Numbered from the stretch's first letter, positions 1 to 6,702 are shown. The stretch: DNA of 8,141 nucleotides from JBFWUW01 sp050247075 (GCA_050247075.1 JBFWUW010000136.1:1-8141), one strand, 5' to 3'. The notes: generated by a model from the sequence alone, not told the origin. A program made the numbers and translations.

Positions 1-328
1 CCTTGGCCGGTTCGGGCGGGGCCGCATCATACGGATCGCGCGAGGCAGACTTGAACGACTGGTAGTAGCGGTCGATGTCGAATTTCATGGTCGGCTTGTC
101 GAGCTTCTTGCTAAACGAACCCGACTCGAACGGGTCTTTGGCGGCGGCCGATTTGGCCTCTTCGCCCTCGCCTTCGGCCGCGGCTACCGCGGCCGGCTTG
201 TTCCACAGTTTGGGCAAGTTGACGGCGGCCACCGTGCCGGGCACGGCCACGGCCAGCACTCCGGCGGTCCACTTCAGGGTCCGCGGCGCCAATACCTTCT
301 CACGGAAGATTTGCACGTACTTTTTCAT
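1..328 (-). CDS. Hypothetical membrane-anchored protein, N-terminal part (cut by window edge)
   Basis: The reverse strand is open from an ATG at 328 to the left edge: 109 codons without a stop, with strongly GC-rich third positions. The protein begins MKKYVQIFREKVLAPRTLKW, a basic amphipathic start, then has a hydrophobic stretch at about residues 20-38 (TAGVLAVAVPGTVAAVNL) that looks like one membrane anchor or an uncleaved signal. After that comes an Ala/Glu-rich linker (about 46-64) and a charged, Tyr-containing segment (DIDRYYQSF near 84-92), ending in a Pro/Ala-rich piece at the edge. I do not recognise a family, and the missing C-terminal part would decide its function. A GGAG lies 8 bases before the ATG, which supports this start. 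It probably has its own promoter in the gap to the right, because a repeat and 329 bases separate it from the next minus-strand gene. Confidence 0.75.
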   Translation of the reverse strand, partial: MKKYVQIFREKVLAPRTLKWTAGVLAVAVPGTVAAVNLPKLWNKPAAVAAAEGEGEEAKSAAAKDPFESGSFSKKLDKPTMKFDIDRYYQSFKSASRDPYDAAPPEPAK

Positions 329-403
329 CTGCCTGACTCCCGTCGGTCAAACCGCGGTGGAACCACTGGGCAAGCGCAGCGCAAGCCCGTCTACCGGCCA
401 AAT

Positions 404-568
404 TCACACATGAGGTCGCAACTCAAGTGGCGGGTAGTACCAAAACCGGACGGGGGAGCAAAGATCAGTTGGCGGCATGAAGGCGATTAGCCTGCCAGCA
501 ACGCCCGCACTGCCCGCAAAAAGAAGGGCGATAGCAACGCCCATCCAAAATGTAGAAGGCGATTCCAT
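404..568 (-). CDS. Doubtful small single-span membrane ORF (54 aa)
   Basis: From an ATG at 568 the minus strand encodes 54 residues with one clear hydrophobic run (FWMGVAIALLFAGSAGVAG, about residues 7-25) followed by a short polar and Pro/Tyr-rich tail ending LELRPHV. A shorter version could start at the Met codon at 544. The ATG at 568 lies inside the left arm of the 551-622 repeat, there is no good Shine-Dalgarno site, and the local sequence is repetitive (several GGGCGTTGC/GCGGGC-like pieces), which can generate hydrophobic codons by chance. I list it because its composition is membrane-like, but it may well not be a gene. Confidence 0.18.
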   Translation of the reverse strand: MESPSTFWMGVAIALLFAGSAGVAGRLIAFMPPTDLCSPVRFWYYPPLELRPHV

Positions 569-622
569 CGCCGATTGACGCATAGGGCACCGCCGCCATC
601 GGCGATGGAATCGCTTCCTACA
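551..622. repeat. Nested inverted repeat (REP/BIME-like or small MITE-like)
   Basis: Two 25-base arms (551-575 and 598-622) are inverted copies with two mismatches, around a 22-base loop. Each arm is itself a small hairpin: GGCGAT-TCC-ATCGCC at 558-572, and GCGAT-GGA-ATCGC at 602-614. This palindrome-within-palindrome layout is what paired REP elements (BIMEs) and some miniature inverted-repeat elements look like. It lies 36 bases past the stop of the minus-strand epimerase-like gene, so the RNA could fold into a long hairpin that ends or stabilises that transcript. There is no clear U-run, so it is not a textbook intrinsic terminator. Only one copy is present in this window. Confidence 0.75.
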
Positions 623-657
623 GTCATTCGCCCCTGAACACCGAAAACCGAACACCC

Positions 658-1491
658 TCACTTCACCCCCTCCGCTAAATCCACCAACACCTGCTGCATA
701 TACTCCATACTGACGCGGGCGATATGCTCCGGGCCGGGTGAGTAGTCGAAGACCTCGACGGAGACCCAACCGCGATAATCGGTCTCGCCCAGGGCGGCGA
801 AGATGGGATGGAAATCCAACTCACCCATGCCAGGCCCCAGCTTGTTGGGGTCGTTGGCGTGGAAGTGAATCGTCAGATCCTTCTGCTGGCGAATGATGTC
901 GGGGATGGACGTCGCCTCGGTGGACATGGCTTTGCAATCCAGATGCAAGCGGCAGGTGGGCGAGCCGATCATGGCGGCTAATTGCGCGCCGAGTTCGGCC
1001 GTATTCAAAAAGTTTCCCTCGACCGGTCCCAACGGTTCCAGAGCGATTGTCACGCCGGTCTCTTCCAGCACGGGCACCACCGATTGAAAAACCTCCGCCG
1101 CGTGCCGCATTCCTTCGTCGTGGCTCATTTCCGGCGGTAGATTGCGCTGCAGCGGCGAGCCAAACACCATCAACGAACCGCCCACATCGCGGCAGCAACG
1201 GGCCAGGTCGGCGATGTAATCGGCCGTGGCGCGGCGGATGGCGGCGTCGGCGCTGGTGAGGTGGTAACCCGTCGTTTTGGCCAACAGCCAGTGCAGGCCG
1301 ATGACTTCCAACCCGGCCGCAGCCGCCTGCTGGCGGACTTCCTCCCGCTTCGCGGCCGAAATATCGCGCACGTTGCCCGCCAGGGTGAAAGGAGCGATCT
1401 CGATACCCGTGTACCCGCACTCGCGTGCCGTGGCACAAGCCTTATCGAAGGGCCAATCTTGAAACGTCTCATTGCAAATGGCGAATTTCAT
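658..1491 (-). CDS. Sugar phosphate isomerase/epimerase-like TIM-barrel protein
   Basis: The 277-residue product belongs to the xylose-isomerase-like TIM barrel (AP endonuclease family 2) superfamily, which includes ketose 3-epimerases, inosose dehydratases and hydroxypyruvate isomerases. It reads as cytosolic and has no signal peptide. The four expected metal ligands are visible: Glu152 (LEPLGP), Asp185 (LHLDCKAM), His211 (HFHAND) and Glu246 (SVEVFDY); Glu158 is also present. As I recall, these match the ligand numbering of Pseudomonas cichorii D-tagatose 3-epimerase. Two residues that contact substrate in that enzyme differ here (Ala188, Lys217), so the substrate may differ. The frame is open 36 codons further upstream to 1599, but the ATG at 1491 (MKFAICNETF) starts right at the first barrel strand, and the extra stretch is unlike the family. 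The ribosome site is weak. It is transcribed away from the DUF1501 gene. The exact reaction cannot be assigned. Confidence 0.88.
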   Translation of the reverse strand: MKFAICNETFQDWPFDKACATARECGYTGIEIAPFTLAGNVRDISAAKREEVRQQAAAAGLEVIGLHWLLAKTTGYHLTSADAAIRRATADYIADLARCCRDVGGSLMVFGSPLQRNLPPEMSHDEGMRHAAEVFQSVVPVLEETGVTIALEPLGPVEGNFLNTAELGAQLAAMIGSPTCRLHLDCKAMSTEATSIPDIIRQQKDLTIHFHANDPNKLGPGMGELDFHPIFAALGETDYRGWVSVEVFDYSPGPEHIARVSMEYMQQVLVDLAEGVK

Positions 1492-1657
1492 CGGGCAGCG
1501 GCTCTTAGTGGTGTTTGGGTGACAATACTCTTGACTCTTGGCCCGCTGCAATTTTGCTTTCGGCGGAAACCACGGCGGCAACGCAACGGCAAGCGGCATA
1601 TTATCTTGCGCACGTTGCCTCTTCCAGCCCCTGCGCGGGAATCAACCATCGTCCATT

Positions 1658-1719
1658 GTCGAGTTCGGTCCAGTTTCAGGCACCACCCAGCAAGCGGGTT
1701 GTACGCTCGCGAACTCGAC
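1658..1719. repeat. 10-bp inverted repeat in divergent promoter region
   Basis: GTCGAGTTCG at 1658-1667 and its exact reverse complement CGAACTCGAC at 1710-1719 lie 42 bases apart in the 290-base region between the divergent epimerase-like gene (minus) and DUF1501 gene (plus). A regulator binding two half-sites is one reading. Chance is another. I see no clear -35/-10 pair around it. Confidence 0.3.
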
Positions 1720-1781
1720 GACCACCGAGTACGTTGTTAAGGTAGTGGTGGAAATGCAGCCAATCCTCACGGGAAAAAAGC

Positions 1782-3215
1782 ATGGCGTTTACGGCAGCAA
1801 CTTGGGGGCAGTTTCAATGGCGATTCAGCCGACGGCAATGGCTGCGGGCAGGGTGCGCTTCAGCCTTTGGACTGCCCGCGGTGTTGGGCGCAAAGAATTC
1901 GCCGGGGGCCGAGGGCAACAATATTGCCCAGGCAGGGCTGCCAGCCAACACAGCCTCTCCCGCGCGGCGGGCCAAGGCCGTGATCTTGATCTATCTGCCA
2001 GGCGGGCTGGCTCAGCATGAGACGTTTGATCTTAAACCTGACGCGCCCGACGGCATCCGGGGAGAGTTCAATCCCATCGCCTCCGACACGCCGGGCATCA
2101 TCGTGGGGGAACATCTGCCATTACTCGCCCAGCGGACACGGCACTATGCGCTGGTGCGCTCGATGTCGCATCAAGAGAACAACCACTTTCCGGCCACGCA
2201 CAAAGCCTTGACCGGCCATGTCTTGCCCAACCAAAAGCCGGGCGACGCCGAAAACTTTGCCACCCGCGGCGACTGGCCCTGTTATGCCGCCGCCTACGAT
2301 ATGCTGCGCCCCCGCGAGGACGGCATTCCCAATGGCGTGTCATTGCCGCACCGCCTGATCGGCGGAACCTTCTTGTGGCCGGGGCAGCACGCTGGATTTA
2401 TCGGAGCCAGGCACGACCCTTGGCAGATCGAGCAAGATCCCAACCAGCCTAACTTTCGCGATGAAACGCTCTCCTTGCCGGCCGGTATCACCATCGACCG
2501 GCTGAACCAGCGGCAGCGATTGGTGGCCGAGTTTGAGCAGCAAAGGTTGCAGCTAATCAATGCGGCCGAGGAAGCCGCCTTTGGCGAACAACACGCCTTG
2601 GCCGTCAACTTGCTAACGGCAGGCAAAATGGCGGCCGCCTTTGAAATCGACCGCGAACCGGCGGAGGTCCGCGACCGTTACGGGCGGCACTCGTTTGGCC
2701 AGTCGCTGTTGTTGGCCCGCCGCCTGGTGCAGGCGGGCGTGACGATCGTGCAAGCCAACATGGGGGGCGTGCAAACCTGGGACACGCACGAGAACAACTT
2801 TGTCGGCCTCCGCGATAAACTCTTGCCGCCGTTGGACCAGGGGCTTTCCGCTTTGCTCGATGACATGTCCGCCAGCGGCCTGTTGGAAGAGACCCTGGTT
2901 GTCATGACGGGCGAGTTCGGCCGGACGCCAAAGATTTCGCTGGTGCCGGGTGCCAAACATGTCGGCCGCAACCATTGGCCGCAATCGTACTCGGCCTTGT
3001 TTGCCGGGGGGGGCGTGCAAGGGGGGCAGGCCATTGGCCGTTCCGATTCCATTGGGGCCTATCCCATCACCACATCGTTTTCGCCGGATGATTTGGGAAC
3101 GACCTTGTTCAACGCCTTGGGGCTGGCGGCGGGGTCGGAACTGCACGATCAACTCGGCCGGCCGATCGGACTGGCCAGCGGACAAGTCATCACCCCGTTG
3201 TACGAATCGGCCTAG
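1782..3215 (+). CDS. DUF1501 family protein with twin-arginine-like leader
   Basis: The 477-residue product is a DUF1501 protein, a family with an alkaline-phosphatase/sulfatase-like fold that is greatly expanded in planctomycetes and of unproven reaction. The N-terminus carries FSRRQWLRAG (about 15-24) followed by a short apolar run (ASAFGLPAVLGA), which resembles a Tat export signal. Family signatures follow: ILIYLPGGLAQHETFDLKPD (68-87, normally the first metal-site strand), SHQENNHFPATH (129-140), WDTHENN (333-339), GEFGRTP (377-383) and GRNHWP (395-400). The C-terminus ends with the usual DDLGTTLFNALG segment. Length is normal and the frame is intact. The ATG at 1782 leaves 15 residues before the twin arginine; its ribosome site is poor. 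In planctomycetes these genes often follow a DUF1549/DUF1553 cytochrome-like partner, but none lies beside it here. It converges on the fhcD unit with 23 bases between stops. A periplasmic hydrolase role is likely, but the substrate is unknown. Confidence 0.92.
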   Translation: MAFTAATWGQFQWRFSRRQWLRAGCASAFGLPAVLGAKNSPGAEGNNIAQAGLPANTASPARRAKAVILIYLPGGLAQHETFDLKPDAPDGIRGEFNPIASDTPGIIVGEHLPLLAQRTRHYALVRSMSHQENNHFPATHKALTGHVLPNQKPGDAENFATRGDWPCYAAAYDMLRPREDGIPNGVSLPHRLIGGTFLWPGQHAGFIGARHDPWQIEQDPNQPNFRDETLSLPAGITIDRLNQRQRLVAEFEQQRLQLINAAEEAAFGEQHALAVNLLTAGKMAAAFEIDREPAEVRDRYGRHSFGQSLLLARRLVQAGVTIVQANMGGVQTWDTHENNFVGLRDKLLPPLDQGLSALLDDMSASGLLEETLVVMTGEFGRTPKISLVPGAKHVGRNHWPQSYSALFAGGGVQGGQAIGRSDSIGAYPITTSFSPDDLGTTLFNALGLAAGSELHDQLGRPIGLASGQVITPLYESA

Positions 3216-3238
3216 GCGACGAAAGCACGCGCGGCCCG

Positions 3239-3370
3239 TCAATCATGCTCGAAGAGTTTGGGGGCAAGTTTGATCGCGCCGAGGTCCTTGGTCTGGCCGG
3301 CCTCGATCGTTAGCACGACACGGCCTTTTTGCGAGCCTGGCAGCGCATCGATGAATCGGGTGTCGATCAA
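3239..3370 (-). CDS. Small ORF translationally coupled to fhcD (43 aa), unrecognised
   Basis: The TTG at 3370-3368 overlaps the fhcD stop codon as TTGA, and a GGAG (3376-3379) stands 5 bases upstream. The start codon and ribosome site are the same type as those of fhcD itself. The 43-residue product begins MIDTRFIDALPGSQKGRVVL and ends KLAPKLFEHD, with alternating apolar and charged residues that look like real beta-strand protein. About 73% of codons end in G or C, as in the neighbouring genes. The AGQTKDLGAIKL segment recalls the end of carboxypeptidase-regulatory-like beta-sandwich domains, a resemblance only. It could be a genuine small protein made with fhcD, the C-terminal remnant of a longer gene whose front was lost, or an out-of-frame tail that once joined fhcD. 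An upstream in-frame TGA at about 3383 limits any longer form. Confidence 0.42.
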   Translation of the reverse strand: MIDTRFIDALPGSQKGRVVLTIEAGQTKDLGAIKLAPKLFEHD

Positions 3371-4266
3371 CTCGGCTCCGACTCAACCAATTTTCGCAGA
3401 TGAAAATGAAACTTGCCCAGTTTGCCGCCATAGTTGCCCGCCCCGATGGCCAGTAAGCCGTCACCAGCGGCGGCTTGCATGGCCGTAGCCATGCCCCCCG
3501 CTACCGTCGCCTCGTCGATGCCGTCCAGGACAATCTCCAGCGCGCAGTTTACGCCTTCCAGCAATTGTGTTTCCGTCCGCCCGCGCAGCGTAGGGCAGTA
3601 GGCGTCGGCCGTTGAGGCAGGCAAGCCCTTGTAGCGCGAGCCGACTTTGCTGCCGCTGCGGGCGACTCCCCCCGGAAACGGTGCAATCACCCCCGGCCGG
3701 CCCGCCAGGGCTTCGACAGCGCGGCGTACGGCCGCCAGGCAGGCTGGCACTGAAGATGCCTGCAAGATCAGGTTTCCGCCAGCGACGCCGCGAGCCACTC
3801 CCACCTTGTCCTCGATCAGGAATTCGCCATCCATCACCGGCACGCGCCAATACCGCCGCCCGGCGACCTGTTTGCTTTTCTGGAAGCCGTCGCCAAAAAA
3901 CCGTACATGCTTGCCCAGCGGCAGCTTCTCGGCGGCGTCGGGCAGTCCGTTGAAAACCGCCGTGGTGGGGCAGGTCATCAGGCATTGGCCGGTGCGGTTG
4001 GCCAGGGCCTTGGCCAGCCCGTCGTTCGACACGCCAAACAGCAGCGCGGCAAAGCCGGGGCGGCCGTCGGGCGTTTCGCTAGCGCTTAGCGGGCGTTCAA
4101 TGCCAACCTCGGCATCGCAGGCGATGATCGAGGTGGCGTAGCCGGTCAAGGCCCGCGCGGCGGCGTCCAGCCAATAATCGTCGTGCGCCGTGACAATCAG
4201 CCGCGCATAGCGCATGCCAAAGGCCTCGGCAAAAGTATCCACAATCAACGTCGATCCGATATTCAA
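3367..4266 (-). CDS. fhcD: Formylmethanofuran:tetrahydromethanopterin N-formyltransferase (FhcD/Ftr)
   Basis: The 299-residue product is the Ftr/FhcD family enzyme, which moves a formyl group between methanofuran (or an analogue) and tetrahydromethanopterin. In methylotrophic bacteria it works inside the cytosolic Fhc formyltransferase/hydrolase complex of H4MPT-linked formaldehyde oxidation. Family marks run the full length: DTFAEAF (10-16), CLMTCPTTAVFNGL (95-108), RFFGDGFQKSK (122-132), PFPGGVARSGSKVGSRYKG (196-214), a TADAYCPTL motif (219-227) and GNYGGKLGKFHFHLRKL (277-293). Both lobes are present and the length is normal, so the gene looks functional. It starts with TTG at 4266, supported by GGAG 7 bases upstream (4274-4277). 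No other H4MPT-pathway gene (fhcA, fhcB, fhcC, mch, fae) lies in the window, so its partners must be encoded elsewhere. Its stop overlaps the start of a 43-codon ORF, and it is divergent from the TMTC-like gene. Confidence 0.94.
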   Translation of the reverse strand: MNIGSTLIVDTFAEAFGMRYARLIVTAHDDYWLDAAARALTGYATSIIACDAEVGIERPLSASETPDGRPGFAALLFGVSNDGLAKALANRTGQCLMTCPTTAVFNGLPDAAEKLPLGKHVRFFGDGFQKSKQVAGRRYWRVPVMDGEFLIEDKVGVARGVAGGNLILQASSVPACLAAVRRAVEALAGRPGVIAPFPGGVARSGSKVGSRYKGLPASTADAYCPTLRGRTETQLLEGVNCALEIVLDGIDEATVAGGMATAMQAAAGDGLLAIGAGNYGGKLGKFHFHLRKLVESEPS

Positions 4267-4273
4267 GTCGCGG

Positions 4274-4277
4274 CTCC
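4274..4277 (-). promoter_or_regulatory. Shine-Dalgarno site deciding the TTG start of fhcD
   Basis: GGAG on the minus strand, 7 bases before the TTG at 4266. It fixes the start of fhcD, which has no ATG at the family's N-terminus. Confidence 0.6.
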
Positions 4278-4366
4278 GGTGTCGGGCGGACGAGTCAGAA
4301 AATGCGCGGGAAAGATAGGCTCTTGTTTAGTCGGAAGGCCGGGTTGGGGGAAGTGGTGAGAGGAGG

Positions 4367-4396
4367 AGCGGAGAAGCCATCAGCGGAGAAGCAATC
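4367..4396. repeat. 15-bp tandem duplication
   Basis: AGCGGAGAAGCCATC (4367-4381) is followed directly by AGCGGAGAAGCAATC (4382-4396), one mismatch, and then the first three bases of a third unit. It lies in the 283-base divergent spacer between fhcD and the TMTC-like gene. Its 15-base period is compatible with slippage. No function is evident. Confidence 0.7.
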
Positions 4397-4549
4397 AGCT
4401 TTCAACTTTCCAATGTCCTACTTCCTACCTCCGCCCGTCTCATGCCTTCATCCCCTACTCATTCTTGGTTAGGATGGAATCGTCAACCACCCGCCGATGA
4501 ATTGTGGCTTGTTGCGCGGGCTTTGAAAACCTACCTGGCACTTTGATTT

Positions 4550-6688
4550 ATGTCTCGTCGCAAGCAGCCCAAAGCCAAGGCGACGTCCAGCTCCCAAGAT
4601 AAGTCTTCCCAAAGGGCACCTGGACCGGTGAACGAGTCCGCGGCCAGGGCTGCCGCCGCCGATGTGCGCCTGGCGAAGGGATCGACAGCGGATTCGGGCG
4701 TTGAGTCCGTGCCACGCCCTACGGGGCTGGCCACCAGCCTGGCGGTTAGCTTAATAGTGGCGGTCGTGGCATTGGCGTACAGCAATAGTCTGGATGGCCC
4801 GTTCTTATTCGATGACATCCCGGGCATCCGCGAGAACCGCGCCATTCGCCAGTTGTGGCCCTTGTGGCCTATTCTCAAGCCGGCCAACAACGGCACCACG
4901 GTCGATGGCCGGCCGCTCGTCAATCTGTCGCTGGCGCTGAACTACGCGGTTTCGGAATTGCACGTCCGCGGCTACCATCTGACGAATCTGGCGATTCATC
5001 TAGCGGCGGCTTTAACGCTGTTAGCGTTGTTGCGGCACACCTTTTTGCTACCTTCCATGCCACTCTACGTGCGGCGAGCCGCGCTCCCCTTGGCATTCAG
5101 CATCGCGCTGTTGTGGGCCGTGCATCCCTTGCAGACTGAGTCTGTAACTTACCTGGTGCAGAGGGCCGAATCGCTTGTTGGGCTGTTCTTGCTCGTCACG
5201 CTGTATTGTCTGGCGAAAGCCTGCGACTCGCCCCAGCGCAGCGGTTGGAGCATGGCCTGTGTGGCGGCCTGTACGTTGGGAATGGCTTCTAAAGAAGTCA
5301 TGGTGGGGGCACCGATTTTGGCGATCTTGTACGATCGAACCTTTGTCAGTGGCTCGTTCCGTGCCGCCTGGCAGGCCCGCGGAAAACTCTACCTCGCGCT
5401 GGCCGCCACCTGGCTGCTGTTGATCTTGTTGGTCATGGGTACGCCAGGACGCGGCCGTTCGGCCGGCTTCGGCCAAGGAGTGACGGTCTGGCAATACGCC
5501 CTGACCCAGTTGCCAGCGATTACACATTACTTGCGGCTCTGCCTGTGGCCCCGTCCGCTGGTGTTGGACTACGGCACCGCCCTGGTCGAACCCGGCCTGT
5601 GGCTGCTCCCGCACGGGTTGCTGGTGGCCGGGTTAATGGTGGGAACGTTGCTGGCCGTCCGGAATGTTCCCTGGCTCGGTTTCCTGGGTTGCTTCTTTTG
5701 GGCCACGCTGGCCCCTACTTCCAGCATTGTGCCCGTCGTCACGCAGACCATGGCCGAGCATCGCATGTACGAACCGTTGGCAGTGGTGGTACTGCTGTGC
5801 GTGTTGGTGCCGTTTTTGTTATATCACCTGGTACGGCGAAAAATGCCCGTTGAGCTGCAATCGTTGGCTGCCAAAAGCCGCTTGGTAACGCCGCGCCGCG
5901 CTGCTTGGGCAATTGTTTTCGCGGCGGCTTTGGCGATGGCAGTGCAGACCTATGCCCGCAATGTGGACTATCGCTCGCCCGAGGCCATGTGGCGCGACAC
6001 GATGGAAAAACGCCCCGACAACGCGCGGGCCTTGACCAACTACGCCTTGGGCTTGCTCGATCGTGACGACCCGTCTGGGGCCTTACCTTATCTCGATCGG
6101 GCCGTGTCGGCCCAACCGAACTACTTTCAGGCTTATAGCGCCCGCGGTTCCGCCCACATGCTCTTGGGCAACTATCAGGCTTCGCTGGCCGATCACGACC
6201 GGGCCGTAGAAATATACCCCATTTATGCCAATGCCTGGTACAACCGCGGGCTGCTCCACTCGACCATTCAAGACTGGGAAGCCGCCCGCGGCGACTACAC
6301 CGTAGCCATCGACTTGGGGACGATCCGGCCCGATTCGTTTCGCATGCGCGGCGAAGCCTGGCGACGTTTGAACAAGCCGCAATTGGCCATTGAGGATTAC
6401 ACCCAAGCCATCGCCCGCTCCGAGGAGCCGTCCATCTCGTACTTTGGCCGTGCGCAGGCCCATGAAGAGGCTGGCGATCTTCACAGCGCGATTCAAGACT
6501 ACACCAACGCCATTGCCGCCCAACCTGGCCAGCTCTTGTACTATCACTCCAGGGCGCATTGCTATCTCAAACTGCGCGACTTGCCCGCCGCCCAAGCCGA
6601 TTGGCAAAAGGTGCTTTCATTAGGCGGCCCGCCCGACCCAGCCCTGGAACAAGCCCTGAGCGACTTGGCGCAGGGAGGACAAGATTAA
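4550..6688 (+). CDS. TMTC/PMT-like polytopic membrane protein with C-terminal TPRs
   Basis: The 712-residue product has a cytosolic, basic, low-complexity N-terminus (1-56), a polytopic membrane part (about 58-470) and a TPR domain (about 486-690). The membrane part resembles the TMTC/PMT O-mannosyltransferase-like family (GT-C fold): FLFDDIPGI (86-93) carries the acidic pair of the first periplasmic loop, RPLVNLSLALNY (121-132) follows, then HPLQTESVTYLVQRAESLVG (192-211), ASKEV (246-250) and MAEHRMYEPL (401-410). Hydrophobic spans include about 60-78, 143-162, 178-194, 205-222, 281-297, 351-370, 374-394, 407-426 and 451-467. The TPR region contains about six repeats, recognisable from DRAVSAQP, DRAVEIYP, YTQAI and YTNAIAAQP. 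Family knowledge suggests transfer of sugar from a lipid carrier to exported protein, but the donor and acceptor are unknown. The ATG at 4550 lacks a clear ribosome site. Its stop lies 14 bases from the end of the convergent desaturase gene. Confidence 0.88.
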   Translation: MSRRKQPKAKATSSSQDKSSQRAPGPVNESAARAAAADVRLAKGSTADSGVESVPRPTGLATSLAVSLIVAVVALAYSNSLDGPFLFDDIPGIRENRAIRQLWPLWPILKPANNGTTVDGRPLVNLSLALNYAVSELHVRGYHLTNLAIHLAAALTLLALLRHTFLLPSMPLYVRRAALPLAFSIALLWAVHPLQTESVTYLVQRAESLVGLFLLVTLYCLAKACDSPQRSGWSMACVAACTLGMASKEVMVGAPILAILYDRTFVSGSFRAAWQARGKLYLALAATWLLLILLVMGTPGRGRSAGFGQGVTVWQYALTQLPAITHYLRLCLWPRPLVLDYGTALVEPGLWLLPHGLLVAGLMVGTLLAVRNVPWLGFLGCFFWATLAPTSSIVPVVTQTMAEHRMYEPLAVVVLLCVLVPFLLYHLVRRKMPVELQSLAAKSRLVTPRRAAWAIVFAAALAMAVQTYARNVDYRSPEAMWRDTMEKRPDNARALTNYALGLLDRDDPSGALPYLDRAVSAQPNYFQAYSARGSAHMLLGNYQASLADHDRAVEIYPIYANAWYNRGLLHSTIQDWEAARGDYTVAIDLGTIRPDSFRMRGEAWRRLNKPQLAIEDYTQAIARSEEPSISYFGRAQAHEEAGDLHSAIQDYTNAIAAQPGQLLYYHSRAHCYLKLRDLPAAQADWQKVLSLGGPPDPALEQALSDLAQGGQD

Positions 6689-6702
6689 AGGGCCCCGCGA
6701 AG

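Larger units (their letters stand above)
329..657. other. Intergenic gap with palindromic repeat, no firm gene
   Basis: This 329-base gap lies between the stop of the epimerase-like gene and the start of the left-edge gene, both on the minus strand. It holds the nested inverted repeat at 551-622 and a doubtful 54-codon minus-strand frame (404-568). The part next to 328 must contain the left-edge gene's ribosome site (GGAG, 8 bases from its ATG). I could not pick out a convincing promoter. Confidence 0.6.

Noticed and set aside
1492..1599. 36-codon N-terminal extension of the epimerase-like gene
   Set aside because: The extra residues (MPLAVALPPWFPPK...) do not resemble the family, while the ATG at 1491 starts exactly at the first barrel strand.
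1782..1870. Lipoprotein lipobox in the DUF1501 leader (Cys25)
   Set aside because: Arg occupies the -3 position and the hydrophobic run follows the Cys instead of preceding it. A twin-arginine-like leader fits better.
2613..3242. Long minus-strand frame opposite the DUF1501 gene
   Set aside because: It is antisense to an unmistakable DUF1501 gene. The product is a Gln/Arg/His-rich shadow with no motif.
3239..3400. fhcD disrupted by a frameshift near its 3' end, with the small ORF as its lost tail
   Set aside because: FhcD already reaches the family's usual end (FHFHLRKL) at a normal length, so no tail is needed. The TTGA overlap with its own GGAG argues for a separate start, though a remnant of another gene is not excluded.
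5048..5614. Long minus-strand frame opposite the TMTC-like gene
   Set aside because: It is a Gln/Arg-rich antisense shadow of a gene with clear membrane segments and motifs.
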